Position numbers and translations under genes: made by a program
Assembly (NCBI GenBank): GCA_045132235.1
Contig: JBGURX010000048.1
Span: 61,355-125,354 of the forward strand
Length of the DNA: 64,000 bases
From: UBA1756 sp045132235
Lineage (GTDB): Bacteria > Bacteroidota > Bacteroidia > Bacteroidales > WCHB1-69
Direction: 5' to 3'
The notes under the pieces: generated by a model
Told to the model about the DNA's origin: nothing
The model's input: only the letters and a program-made list of their open reading frames with translations
The model's database searches: none
In this document: positions 41,822 through 50,287 of the stretch, in pieces
Numbering within the stretch: the first letter of the stretch is position 1
How the letters are laid out: every line of letters starts with the position of its first letter

Positions 41822-43090
41822 ATGCAAAACCAAAGCAAATTTGAACAACTAAGAAACGAATATCCTGTTTTCACCTACAAAGGATTTCAATATCAATATT
41901 CTGAAAATCAAGTTGATATAACTTTCAATTTTCGGATTGGAGACCAGATTCGGTTCACTCCGGCCATGCACCTTGCACCCGGCAAGCACGGCACGAAAAT
42001 CTCCGACCCGAAGCTACTGGAGGGCATCATCTTCCATATCGGCCTCATCGAGCTCATCAGCTACTGGAAAGCCGCCTGCTGCCCCACCGTGCACATCTGT
42101 GGATACCGCCTCTCGGAACAACAACAGCAATGGTGGAAAAAACTCTACTGGAAAGGTTTGGGAGAATTTTTCTATCAGAATAGTATTTCTTCTGATATTG
42201 AACACTTTATAACCTTTTCCTTCGATGAGGACGCCACCCCCATCGAGGCCTTTCTATACCAAAAAGTGGCAGAGTCGAAGCGCGTCATCGTGCCGATAGG
42301 AGGAGGAAAAGACTCGGTGGTAACCTTGGAGCAGCTGAAGCATGACCGCGAAATCGTGCCGTTCATCATCAACCCGCGCGGAGCAACGCTCGAATGTGCG
42401 CGAGTGGCCGGCTTCCCGACCATGGACGACATCGTGGTGCTGCGCCGCCAGATTGACCCGATGCTGCTGGAACTCAACCGGCAGGGATTCCTCAACGGAC
42501 ACACCCCCTTCTCCGCCATGCTGGCCTTCTACTCGCTGCTGGTGAGCACCGTGACCGGCGTGCGCGACGTAGCCCTCTCCAACGAATCGAGCGCCAACGA
42601 ACCCACCATCCCCGGCACCGAAATCAACCACCAGTATTCCAAGTCGCTGGAGTTTGAAGAGGATTTCAGACATTATGTAAAAGAAAATATCAGCGACATC
42701 AACCACTATTACAGTCACTTACGTCCATACAGCGAACTGCAGATCGCCCAGTTTTTTGCACAGTATCCCCAATATTTCGAGGTTTTCAAAAGCTGCAACG
42801 CCGGCAGCAAGACCGACATCTGGTGCTGCAACTGTCCGAAATGCCTTTTCGCCTACATCATCCTCTCGCCCTTCATCGAAGATGCCACCATGATCCACAT
42901 CTTCGGCGAGGACCTGTTGGACAAGCCTGCCCTGCAGCAATATTTTGACGAATTGACAGGAATTGCCGAAAACAAGCCCTTCGAGTGCGTGGGCACCGTG
43001 GACGAAGTGAACCGCGCTTTGGACATGATGGCCGATAGTAGAAGAGGTAAATACCTGATTGAACGATGGTTGTCGGTTAAAAAGCGTTAA
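41822..43090 (+). CDS. MurL-like UDP-MurNAc-L-Ala-L-Glu epimerase
   Basis: A 422-residue cytoplasmic protein from the ATG at 41822. It has a PP-loop-like ATP motif VIVPIGGGKDSVV at about residues 157-169. Further blocks match what I recall of MurL: ISYWKAACCPTV, LNGHTPFSAMLAFYSLL, ALSNESSANEP, INHQYSKSLEFE and WCCNCPKCLFAYI with four Cys. MurL, known from Xanthomonas and some actinobacteria, uses ATP to turn the terminal L-Glu of UDP-MurNAc-L-Ala-L-Glu into D-Glu for peptidoglycan. It would need a MurD-like ligase that accepts L-Glu. It stands alone between dnaK and the potassium uptake genes. The assignment is from motif memory, so an ATP-pyrophosphatase of other function remains possible. 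Confidence 0.68.
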   Translation: MQNQSKFEQLRNEYPVFTYKGFQYQYSENQVDITFNFRIGDQIRFTPAMHLAPGKHGTKISDPKLLEGIIFHIGLIELISYWKAACCPTVHICGYRLSEQQQQWWKKLYWKGLGEFFYQNSISSDIEHFITFSFDEDATPIEAFLYQKVAESKRVIVPIGGGKDSVVTLEQLKHDREIVPFIINPRGATLECARVAGFPTMDDIVVLRRQIDPMLLELNRQGFLNGHTPFSAMLAFYSLLVSTVTGVRDVALSNESSANEPTIPGTEINHQYSKSLEFEEDFRHYVKENISDINHYYSHLRPYSELQIAQFFAQYPQYFEVFKSCNAGSKTDIWCCNCPKCLFAYIILSPFIEDATMIHIFGEDLLDKPALQQYFDELTGIAENKPFECVGTVDEVNRALDMMADSRRGKYLIERWLSVKKR

Positions 43091-43147
43091 CTCGCACGAT
43101 ATTTATCAAAAGCATACGATTTTATTTGGGGATTCCGAATTAAATTG

Positions 43148-43155
43148 TATTTTTG
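43148..43155 (+). promoter_or_regulatory. -7 box (TATTTTTG) of the potassium uptake operon
   Basis: Perfect TAnnTTTG motif 23 bases before the ATG at 43179. Confidence 0.65.
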
Positions 43156-43178
43156 CCGCTTGACTAAAAATATAAGAT

Positions 43179-43877
43179 ATGTCTAACGAAAGATTTGCGA
43201 TTATTGGGGCAGGGCATTTCGGCTCTTCGATTGCTATTGCACTGTCACAGAGCGGTGCGGAGGTATTGGTCATCGACTCTGACATCAATGTGATACAGGA
43301 CATTTCGGATGATGTGGCGTATGCGGTGTGCATTGATGCGACCAACAAGAAGGCGCTGATTGCCGAGAATATACAAGATTTCGACGTGGTGGTGGTGGCC
43401 ATCGGCAACGACTTTGTGAAGCGTTTGCTCTGCACGGCCAACCTGATGGACCTGAACGTGAAGCGCATCATCTGCCGCACGATGGGCAAGAACCAGCGTA
43501 TCATCTTGGAGAAGATGGGCGTTACGGAGTTCCTTTCGCCCGAAGATGAAATCGGCACCCTGTTTGCGGAACGCCTGCTGAACCCGAGTGTGGTGTCGTA
43601 CCTGCAGCTGCCCGACGGCTACCGTATCGCAGAGATCATCGCCCCGCAGCGGCTCATCGGCATGACCATCGCCGACCTGAACCTGCGCGACGCCTACCGT
43701 CTGAGTTTGATCACCATACGGCGCAACTTCGCCGACTCGCCGACCCCCACGCAGAGCAACGCCACCGGACACACCCTCGGCGTGCCCGACACGTCCACCG
43801 TCATCGAGGAGAAGGACTGCTTTGTGATCTTCGGCCTCACCCGCGACATCGAGAATTTCATCAAGAAAAACCAGTAG
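43179..43877 (+). CDS. trkA: TrkA/KtrA-type potassium uptake regulator
   Basis: A 232-residue RCK protein that gates a TrkH/KtrB channel by binding nucleotides. The Rossmann motif FAIIGAGHFGSSIAIAL is at about 6-22, and Asp33/Asp35 (VIDSDIN) ends the second strand. An RCK_C domain is at about 140-230 (GYRIAEIIAPQRLIGMTIADLNL). It has one RCK unit, as KtrA, whereas E. coli TrkA has two. The next gene, the channel, starts 3 bases after it, so they form one operon. Cytoplasmic face of the membrane. Confidence 0.92.
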   Translation: MSNERFAIIGAGHFGSSIAIALSQSGAEVLVIDSDINVIQDISDDVAYAVCIDATNKKALIAENIQDFDVVVVAIGNDFVKRLLCTANLMDLNVKRIICRTMGKNQRIILEKMGVTEFLSPEDEIGTLFAERLLNPSVVSYLQLPDGYRIAEIIAPQRLIGMTIADLNLRDAYRLSLITIRRNFADSPTPTQSNATGHTLGVPDTSTVIEEKDCFVIFGLTRDIENFIKKNQ

Positions 43878-43880
43878 CAG

Positions 43881-45680
43881 ATGGGCTGGCCCGAGATGAA
43901 AAGATGGAAGAAACTGCAGTGGCTGCTGGCGAACAACCGGCAGCACATCGACCGTGCGCTGCTCATCCTTTCCATCCCCCTCGAACTGGCCGCCCTCGTC
44001 TCCATCATCGTACAGCACGGCTGCTACCTCACCGATGCACAAACCGTATGGACTTCCGCCATCGTCATCATCGCCTTCTCCTTCTTCATCTTCAAATACC
44101 TCCTGCGTGCCTGCTATTACGAGACAAAATTTTCTACTTATTTGAAAAATAATAAGTTAGAACTCATCATCATTTCATCTTTCCTGCTCATCCTGCTCTT
44201 CAACCGTCAGCTGCAGCATCTCTTTTCCGTTCCCGATGCCACCTTCCCGCACTATCGGCAGCTGGTTTTCCACCTCTACTACTTCCTCATCATCTTTGTG
44301 GAACTGGCCAAAGTGAGTGCTTTCCTGAAAAAAATCAATATGAGTCCGCCGCTGCTGATGATGGTGTCGTTCTTCCTGCTGATTGCTTTCGGCACATTGC
44401 TGTTGCTCATGCCGAAGGCCACCACGCACGGCATCACCTTCGCTGACGCCCTCTTCACGGCCACCAGCGCAAGCTGCGTCACCGGCCTCACCGCCGTCAA
44501 CACCGCGCTCAGCTTCACCACCACCGGACACATTATCCTGCTGGTACTGATGCAATTAGGCGGTATGAGCATCCTCTCCTTCGCTACCTTCTTCATCTCC
44601 TTCCTCTCCCACTCCTACACCGGACTCCGTTACCAGTACATGGTCAAGGACATGCTCTCCACCAACCGCGTGGCCGACTCCTTCTCGTTTTTGCGCGAAA
44701 TCATCATGATGACCTTCATGATAGAAGGCGTGGGGGCGGTCATGTTGTATATGTACTGGCGCACCACGGGGTTGTTCTCCAGCGACAGCGAGACCATCTT
44801 CTACGCCATTTTCCACGCCATTTCGGCCTTCAACAACGCGGGGTTCTCGCTGTGGCCGACGGGGTTGATGGATTCGGCCATCGTGAGCAGCTACTTCCCG
44901 CAGATGATCATCATGATACTGGTGTTCGCCGGCGGTATCGGCTATGTGGTGCTCCGCGACTTCTTCGACCCCCGCGTGATTGCAGAGCGGCGCAAGAAAA
45001 GATGGATGAAACTCGCCGACGGCACCCACATCGCGCTCATCACCTCCTTCGCCATCATCATTGTAGGCACCATCCTGTTCTATGCCCTCGAATACAACAA
45101 CACCCTCGCCAAAAGCACCGGTTTTGAGAAGTTTTTCTCGGCCTTCTTCCAGATAGTGGCCGGCAGAACGGCAGGTTTCAACATCGTGGATATCGACGCC
45201 ATCTCCGTTCCCTCCCTCCTCATTTTCATCATCATCATCTTCATCGGTGCCTCCCCGGGTTCCACGGGCGGCGGTATCAAAACCACCACCTTCTTCGTCA
45301 TCATCAAATCACTCTTCGCCACCATCTTGGGAAAAAGCAAAATCGAGTTCCGCAAGAAAACCATCCCCTTCCAAATCGTTGACAAGGCCTACTCCATCGT
45401 GGTGATGACCCTCGTGTTCATCGTTTCCTCCACCATCCTGCTCTGCGTCATCGATCCGCAAATTCCGCTGAAAAACACCATGTTCGAGGCTGCCTCCGCC
45501 TTCACCACCTGCGGACTCTCCACCGGCTGCATCGACCAGTTCTCCGATGCCGGAAAAATCGTGCTCACCATCAACATGTATATCGGCAGAATCGGCACCT
45601 TAACCTTCGCTTACGCCCTCAGCAAGCGTGTGAAAGAGACCAAACACGAATATCCGGAGACTTATTTCATGGTGGGTTGA
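43881..45680 (+). CDS. trkH: TrkH/KtrB-type potassium channel subunit
   Basis: A 599-residue membrane protein. The TrkH core begins at about residue 150 and contains the selectivity-filter repeats: ATSASCVTGLTAVNT, AFNNAGFSLWPTG, VAGRTAGFNI and FTTCGLSTGC, each with the filter glycine. SPGSTGGGIKTTTF is the conserved intramembrane loop region. The extra N-terminal 140 residues hold about four more helices, longer than E. coli TrkH but common in Bacteroidetes. It takes up potassium with its TrkA-like partner. It ends the operon; an AT-rich stretch follows before tRNA-Glu. Confidence 0.92.
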   Translation: MGWPEMKRWKKLQWLLANNRQHIDRALLILSIPLELAALVSIIVQHGCYLTDAQTVWTSAIVIIAFSFFIFKYLLRACYYETKFSTYLKNNKLELIIISSFLLILLFNRQLQHLFSVPDATFPHYRQLVFHLYYFLIIFVELAKVSAFLKKINMSPPLLMMVSFFLLIAFGTLLLLMPKATTHGITFADALFTATSASCVTGLTAVNTALSFTTTGHIILLVLMQLGGMSILSFATFFISFLSHSYTGLRYQYMVKDMLSTNRVADSFSFLREIIMMTFMIEGVGAVMLYMYWRTTGLFSSDSETIFYAIFHAISAFNNAGFSLWPTGLMDSAIVSSYFPQMIIMILVFAGGIGYVVLRDFFDPRVIAERRKKRWMKLADGTHIALITSFAIIIVGTILFYALEYNNTLAKSTGFEKFFSAFFQIVAGRTAGFNIVDIDAISVPSLLIFIIIIFIGASPGSTGGGIKTTTFFVIIKSLFATILGKSKIEFRKKTIPFQIVDKAYSIVVMTLVFIVSSTILLCVIDPQIPLKNTMFEAASAFTTCGLSTGCIDQFSDAGKIVLTINMYIGRIGTLTFAYALSKRVKETKHEYPETYFMVG

Positions 45681-45763
45681 TTTTATAAATTATTGATTAT
45701 TAAATAATTATAGAAGAAAATAAAATTTTTCTTCAAAAAAGGCTGGAAAATCAAAAATTGTTG

Positions 45764-45771
45764 TATTTTTG
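45764..45771 (+). promoter_or_regulatory. -7 box (TATTTTTG) of tRNA-Glu(CTC)
   Basis: Perfect TAnnTTTG motif ending 12 bases before the tRNA 5' end. Confidence 0.7.
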
Positions 45772-45783
45772 CAGTCTCAAACT

Positions 45784-45857
45784 GGCGCATTCGTCTAGTG
45801 GTCCAGGACGTCAGATTCTCAGTCTGAATATCAAGGGTTCGACTCCCTTATGCGCTA
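45784..45857 (+). tRNA. tRNA-Glu (anticodon CTC)
   Basis: Cloverleaf with acceptor GGCGCAT/ATGCGCT, in which the first pair is G-U. The D-arm TCGTCTAGTGG is typical of tRNA-Glu. Anticodon stem TCAGA/TCTGA encloses loop TTCTCAG with anticodon CTC, and the T-arm is GGGTTCGACTCCC. It reads GAG. CCA is not encoded. Confidence 0.93.
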
Positions 45858-45861
45858 CACC

Positions 45862-45890
45862 GGCAGAATTCATATTCTGCCTTTTTTTTT
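45862..45890 (+). terminator. Intrinsic terminator after tRNA-Glu(CTC)
   Basis: Perfect 8-bp stem GGCAGAAT/ATTCTGCC with loop TCAT followed by nine T. It is only 19 bases from the next start codon. Confidence 0.88.
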
Positions 45891-45908
45891 CGTAAAAAGA
45901 AGAAAAAT

Positions 45909-46565
45909 ATGCTGGTAATTTTCGATCTGGACGGCACTTTGCTCAACACATTGGAAGACTTGGCCACCTCGGGCAACCACATCCTCGCCCGCCACGGCTA
46001 CCCCACCCACCCCACCGAAGCCTACAAGATGTTCGTGGGAAACGGCATCAGAAAATTAATGGAACGGATACTTCCTGAAGAACATCGCACAGAATCCACT
46101 ATATCAAATCTTTACCAAGAATTTTTGGAATATTACGATTTGCATAAAATGGACCAGACTGTGCCATATTCTGGCATCTCTGAACTGTTGGAAGGCTTGC
46201 AGAACCAAGGCATCAAACTGGCGGTGGCCTCCAACAAGGCGCACGAGGCCATGGGGCCGCTGATGCGGCACTACTTCCCCACCATCCGTTTTTCGGCGGT
46301 GTTGGGGTATCGTCCCGGCGCATTGCCCAAACCCAATCCCGACATGGTATTCGAAATCATCGAGGCGGCGCGCGAAACGCAGGAGAGCACGCTGTTTGTG
46401 GGCGACAGCTGTGTGGATATGGAGACAGCCGCCCGTGCCGGACTGAAAAAAATAGGGGTACTGTGGGGCTACCGCACCAAAGAAGAACTCGTGAATGCCG
46501 GTGCGGACTATATCCTCGAAAAGCCGGATCTCACGAGTTTCAATAAGATTCTTCAATTCTTGTAA
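45909..46565 (+). CDS. HAD-family phosphoglycolate phosphatase-like protein
   Basis: A 218-residue HAD hydrolase with a helical cap (type C1). Motif I VIFDLDGTLLNT (residues 3-14) has the nucleophile Asp; VASNKAHEA is motif II; KPNPDMV carries the Lys; LFVGDSCVDMETA is motif IV. The nearest named family is Gph, which dephosphorylates 2-phosphoglycolate, but several HAD phosphatases look alike and the substrate may differ. It begins 18 bases after a strong terminator with no separate promoter in between, so expression must come from readthrough of the tRNA-Glu unit or a promoter not recognised. It converges with ffh. Confidence 0.86.
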   Translation: MLVIFDLDGTLLNTLEDLATSGNHILARHGYPTHPTEAYKMFVGNGIRKLMERILPEEHRTESTISNLYQEFLEYYDLHKMDQTVPYSGISELLEGLQNQGIKLAVASNKAHEAMGPLMRHYFPTIRFSAVLGYRPGALPKPNPDMVFEIIEAARETQESTLFVGDSCVDMETAARAGLKKIGVLWGYRTKEELVNAGADYILEKPDLTSFNKILQFL

Positions 46566-46575
46566 CAAGCAGACG

Positions 46576-47910
46576 TTAACGTCTCTTGCGCATGCTGAGG
46601 GCGTTCATCAGGCCTTTGGCCTTTCCGCTGTTCACCATCTTCATCATCTTGCGGGTGTCGTAGAACTGCTTGACGAGACGGTTTACCTCCTGCATGTCGG
46701 TGCCGCTGCCGAGGGCGATACGTTTCTTGCGGCTGCCGTTGATGATGTCGGGATTCTTACGCTCCTCGGGCGTCATGGAGAGGATGATGGCCTCCACGCT
46801 CTTGAAGGCGTTGTCGTCGATGTCGAGGTCGCGCACAGCCTTGCCCATGCCGGGAATCATGCCCATGAGCTCCTTCACGTTGCCCATCTTCTTGATTTGC
46901 TGAATCTGGTTGAGGAAGTCGTTGAAGTCGAACTGGTTCTTGGCGAGTTTCTTCTGCAACTTGGCGGCCTCTTCCTCATCGAACTGGGCCTGGGCGGTTT
47001 CCACAAACGAGCGGATGTCGCCCATGCCGAGAATTCTTTCGGCCATACGGTCGGGGTGGAACACGTCGAGGGCTTCCATCTTCTCGCCGGTACCGATGAA
47101 CTTGATGGGCTTGTTGACAACGGCCTTGATGGTGAGGGCCGCACCGCCGCGGGTGTCGCCGTCCATCTTGGTGAGAATCACACCGTCGAAGTTGAGCTTG
47201 TCGTTGAAAGCCTTGGCGGTGTTGACGGCATCCTGACCGGTCATGGCGTCCACCACGAAGAGGATTTCATGGGGGTTGACGGCCTCTTTGATGTTGCCGA
47301 TCTCCTCCATCATCTCCTCATCCACGGCGAGACGGCCGGCGGTATCCACGATGACCACATCGTAGCCGTTGGCCTTGGCGTGGGCGACGGCGTTTTTGGC
47401 AATCTCCACCGGTTTCATGGAGCCGGGTTCCGTATAGACGGGCACATCCAACTGCTCGCCCAGCACTTTCAGCTGGTCGATAGCAGCGGGACGGTACACG
47501 TCGCCGGCCACGAGCAAAGGTTTGCGGCGGCGTTTGTTTTTCAGCATGTTGGCCAGCTTGGCGGCGTGGGTGGTCTTACCGGAACCTTGCAAACCAGCCA
47601 TGAGGATGACGGCCGGATTGGCGTTGATGTTGATGTCCTCGGCAGCGGTACCCATCAGCTGGATGAGTTCGTCATAGGTGATTTTCACCATCATCTGGCT
47701 GGGCGAAACGGCCTTCAGCACATCCATACCCAGCGCACGCGCCTTCACCTTGTCGGTGAACTCCTTCGCGATTTTGTAGCTGACATCCGCATCCAGAAGC
47801 GCCTTGCGCACTTCCTTCATGGTTTCCGCCACATTGATATCGGTGATTTTTCCTTGTCCCTTCAGGACTTTGAACGCCCTTTCTAACCTGTCGCTTAAGC
47901 TGTCAAACAT
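46576..47910 (-). CDS. ffh: Signal recognition particle protein Ffh
   Basis: GTPase that binds signal sequences and SRP RNA and delivers ribosomes to FtsY. It has 444 residues. The N domain (residues 1-85) is followed by the G domain with GLQGSGKTTHAAKLA (P-loop), DTAGRLAVDEEMM and TKMDGDTRGGAAL. The methionine-rich M domain begins near 300 (DFNDFLNQIQQIKKMGNVKELMGMIPGM), with RKKRIALGSGTDMQEVNRLVKQF as the RNA-binding part. It has its own promoter at 47939. The SRP RNA is not in the window. Confidence 0.97.
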   Translation of the reverse strand: MFDSLSDRLERAFKVLKGQGKITDINVAETMKEVRKALLDADVSYKIAKEFTDKVKARALGMDVLKAVSPSQMMVKITYDELIQLMGTAAEDININANPAVILMAGLQGSGKTTHAAKLANMLKNKRRRKPLLVAGDVYRPAAIDQLKVLGEQLDVPVYTEPGSMKPVEIAKNAVAHAKANGYDVVIVDTAGRLAVDEEMMEEIGNIKEAVNPHEILFVVDAMTGQDAVNTAKAFNDKLNFDGVILTKMDGDTRGGAALTIKAVVNKPIKFIGTGEKMEALDVFHPDRMAERILGMGDIRSFVETAQAQFDEEEAAKLQKKLAKNQFDFNDFLNQIQQIKKMGNVKELMGMIPGMGKAVRDLDIDDNAFKSVEAIILSMTPEERKNPDIINGSRKKRIALGSGTDMQEVNRLVKQFYDTRKMMKMVNSGKAKGLMNALSMRKRR

Positions 47911-47938
47911 GATGATTTTCTGTTAAAAAATGAGTTTG

Positions 47939-47946
47939 CAAAAATA
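47939..47946 (-). promoter_or_regulatory. -7 box (TATTTTTG, minus) of ffh
   Basis: The reverse complement reads TATTTTTG, 28 bases before the ffh ATG, between ffh and the upstream metallo-hydrolase gene. Confidence 0.65.
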
Positions 47947-47961
47947 CAAAAATGTAGTGAA

Positions 47962-49362
47962 TTATATCTCCACCGATTCTCTGAATTTCGGAATGAAGGT
48001 CTTGGTGAAGCCTGCCTCGGCGAGATGGTGGGAATAGGCCTCGCGGGAGGGGTCTTCGCCATGCACGATGAAAATGTTGCGCACCTTCTTTTTGTTCTGG
48101 CAGGAGAGGTACTGGATGAGTTCCTTGTAGTCGCCGTGGCCGGAGAAGGCCTCGATGGAGGCGAGTTTGGCACGTACCTTGTACTTGGTGCCGAAGATGG
48201 AGACCTCGCTGTCGCCGCGCATGATTTTGGCCCCGAGGGTGGTGGGGGCACAATAGCCGACCGACAGGATGGTGGTCTTGGGATTTTCGATGTTGTTGGC
48301 GAGATGGTGCTTCACACGGCCGGCCTCCATCATGCCCGAAGCGGAGATGATGATGCAGGGACGGTTGTAGGAGTTGAGTTTTTTGGAGTCGGCGATGCTG
48401 CGGATGTAGTGCACCTTCTGGAAGCCGAACGGGTCGGGGTCGGTTTTGATGTACTCTTGCAGCTCCTCGTTGAAAGCCTCGCTATGGATGCGGAAGATGT
48501 CGGTGGCAGCCACGGCGAGCGGACTGTCAATGAAGATTTCCACATCAGGCAGATTATTTTCATTTTCAAGGGTTTGCAAGGCATACACAATCTCCTGTGT
48601 ACGGCCGATGGCGAAGGAGGGAATGATGAGTTTGCCTTTACGCTGCGCCACCGCGTCTTTGATGACCATCATGAGGTCGTGTTCCGCCTCGCTGATGGTA
48701 GTGTGGAGGCGATCGCCATAGGTGGATTCGGTGATGATGTAGTCGGCCTGCGGGAAGGGTTCGGGGTCGGGAAGGATGGTCTTGCTGTACCGCCCGATGT
48801 CGCCGGTGTAGCAGAGCGTTCTCTTCTTACGCCCTTCTTTGATGGTGATATAGATGGCGCTGCTGCCGAGCATGTGGCCGGTGTTGATGAACTCAAACTG
48901 GAAGTCGGGGGTGATGTTATAGGGAAGATGGTAGGGGATGCTGACGAAACGGCGCATGCAGGTCACCGCATCCTGCATGGTGTAGATGGGTTCGACAGGG
49001 GGGAGGCCTTGGAAAGCGCGTTTCTTGTTGAACTGGGCGGTATCGGTCTCTTGGATGCGGCCGGAGTCGGGGAGCATGATGGCGCAGAGGTCGCGGGTGG
49101 CAGGGGTGCAGAACACCGTGCCCTTGAAGCCCATCTTCACCACGTATGGAATCAGGCCGGAGTGGTCGATGTGCGCGTGGGAAAGGATGATGTAGTCAAT
49201 GTCGCGCGGGTTGAAGCCGAGGTCGCGGTTCATGCCGTCGGTCTCCAAACCTTTACCTTGGTACATGCCGCAGTCGAGCAAAATTTTCACGCCCTTGTAG
49301 GTGGTGAGAAGGAATTTACTACCGGTAACTTCTGTTGTTGCACCTAAAAAATCAATTTTCAT
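47962..49362 (-). CDS. Beta-CASP metallo-beta-lactamase-fold RNA-processing-like hydrolase
   Basis: A 466-residue protein from the ATG at 49362 (MKIDFLGATTEVTGSKF); a longer in-frame reading runs through a tRNA gene and is rejected. Zinc motifs SHAHIDHSG (about 63-71), TGHMLGSS and the later YTGDIGR are intact, and a beta-CASP insert lies between (about 200-400), ending with the SASGMMEAGR, SGHGD and HGE motifs. Such enzymes act on RNA as endo- or exonucleases, related to the CPSF-73/RNase J group and to the bacterial family with an RMMBL tail (about 395-460). It is a single gene with its own promoter. RNA as substrate is inferred from the family. Confidence 0.88.
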   Translation of the reverse strand: MKIDFLGATTEVTGSKFLLTTYKGVKILLDCGMYQGKGLETDGMNRDLGFNPRDIDYIILSHAHIDHSGLIPYVVKMGFKGTVFCTPATRDLCAIMLPDSGRIQETDTAQFNKKRAFQGLPPVEPIYTMQDAVTCMRRFVSIPYHLPYNITPDFQFEFINTGHMLGSSAIYITIKEGRKKRTLCYTGDIGRYSKTILPDPEPFPQADYIITESTYGDRLHTTISEAEHDLMMVIKDAVAQRKGKLIIPSFAIGRTQEIVYALQTLENENNLPDVEIFIDSPLAVAATDIFRIHSEAFNEELQEYIKTDPDPFGFQKVHYIRSIADSKKLNSYNRPCIIISASGMMEAGRVKHHLANNIENPKTTILSVGYCAPTTLGAKIMRGDSEVSIFGTKYKVRAKLASIEAFSGHGDYKELIQYLSCQNKKKVRNIFIVHGEDPSREAYSHHLAEAGFTKTFIPKFRESVEI

Positions 49363-49382
49363 AATGTTTGGTTTTTGCGGCG

Positions 49383-49390
49383 CAAAGATA
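49383..49390 (-). promoter_or_regulatory. -7 box (TATCTTTG, minus) of the metallo-hydrolase
   Basis: The reverse complement reads TATCTTTG, 20 bases before the ATG at 49362. It supports that start over longer readings. Confidence 0.7.
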
Positions 49391-49404
49391 CGATTTTTTG
49401 CAAT

Positions 49405-49434
49405 AAAAAAAGAGACAGTCTGAAACTGTCTCTT
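49405..49434 (-). terminator. Intrinsic terminator after tRNA-Glu(TTC)
   Basis: On the minus strand a 10-bp stem AAGAGACAGT/ACTGTCTCTT with a 5-base loop followed by a run of T. It lies 2 bases after the tRNA. Confidence 0.85.
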
Positions 49435-49436
49435 CG

Positions 49437-49511
49437 TACTGGATGGGGGATTCGAACCCCCGATTTTCAGGATGAAAACCTGACGTCCTGGGCCAACTAG
49501 ACGAATCCAGC
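49437..49511 (-). tRNA. tRNA-Glu (anticodon TTC)
   Basis: The reverse complement folds as a tRNA: acceptor GCTGGAT/ATCCAGT with a G-U first pair, D-arm TCGTCTAGTTGG, anticodon stem TCAGG/CCTGA with loop TTTTCAT and anticodon TTC, and T-arm GGGGGTTCGAATCCCCC. It reads GAA and GAG. No CCA is encoded. Confidence 0.94.
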
Positions 49512-49533
49512 ATTTCCTCAAAAAATGAGGCTG

Positions 49534-49541
49534 CAAAAATA
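49534..49541 (-). promoter_or_regulatory. -7 box (TATTTTTG, minus) of tRNA-Glu(TTC)
   Basis: The reverse complement reads TATTTTTG and ends 22 bases before the tRNA 5' end. Confidence 0.65.
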
Positions 49542-49590
49542 CATGAAATTTTAATATAAAACTAATTTTTGCAAAAATATTTTTTTCAGC

Positions 49591-50271
49591 CTACTTGTCA
49601 TCCGGTTCAAATCTGAATCCCAGACGTTTACCTGTTTTGAGAATCATGTTCTGATCTTCAATTTGAAGAATGTCGTTCACAGAAATCTCCACCAAATTGG
49701 AATACTCCGGCACCAGCAAGTCGAAATTGATGGTATATTGGATGGCCGATCTCAGAATCTCCTCCACCGACTGCTTGTCGAGCTCGCGGTTGTTGAAGTT
49801 GTTGAGCACTTTGGCCAATTCCCGTTTTCCTTCCACATAAAAATGCTTGTCTTTGTTGATAAAGATACGTCCGATCATATAGCCCGAGTCGTTGATGCGG
49901 TTGTAGCGGAACGAATCGGAGAGGAAGTTGAAGATATGGATGACACCGCAGTACGAGCGGGTCTGGTCCTCGCGGATGTAGGGGGTTTTCATCACTTCAT
50001 GGTCGCGGGGGAATTCGAAGATGTTGGTGTGCATCAGAAAAATCAGCACATCGCCGGCGAAACGGAGCTTGAACTCGTGGAGGTTTTTGCCGTTGTAGTC
50101 CACTGTGACGCGGGGATGCTCCTCGGCGCAATGCTCCTCATAATAGTCTTCAAACTCCTTGGCGCACTGCTTGAACAGCTCCATCGACTCGAGCGTGCTG
50201 GAATAGATTTGCTGTTTCAGTTCGCCTTTTTGAATCAATAAATCACAAATGTTAGAATAGTCGGTTTCCAT
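49591..50271 (-). CDS. Conserved-looking soluble protein of unknown function
   Basis: A 226-residue protein with no signal peptide or membrane helix. It begins with a helical region (MELFKQCAKEFEDYYEEHC) followed by mixed strands (HEFKLRFAGDVLIFLMHTNIF) and an ordered Tyr/Phe-rich middle (FNFLSDSFRYNRINDSGYMIGRIFINKD). I recognise no family. It is 16 bases after the M23 gene in an operon with an aminotransferase. The even composition and codon use like its neighbours suggest a genuine gene. No function is assigned. Confidence 0.75.
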   Translation of the reverse strand: METDYSNICDLLIQKGELKQQIYSSTLESMELFKQCAKEFEDYYEEHCAEEHPRVTVDYNGKNLHEFKLRFAGDVLIFLMHTNIFEFPRDHEVMKTPYIREDQTRSYCGVIHIFNFLSDSFRYNRINDSGYMIGRIFINKDKHFYVEGKRELAKVLNNFNNRELDKQSVEEILRSAIQYTINFDLLVPEYSNLVEISVNDILQIEDQNMILKTGKRLGFRFEPDDK

Positions 50272-50287
50272 ATCTTTTGTTAAAGGT

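Noticed and set aside
48025..49347. A 440-codon open frame opposite the beta-CASP hydrolase
   Set aside because: Shadow frame; the minus-strand gene has intact zinc motifs and a promoter.
49363..49536. Longer N-terminus for the beta-CASP hydrolase
   Set aside because: It would run through tRNA-Glu(TTC), a terminator and the -7 box at 49383-49390.
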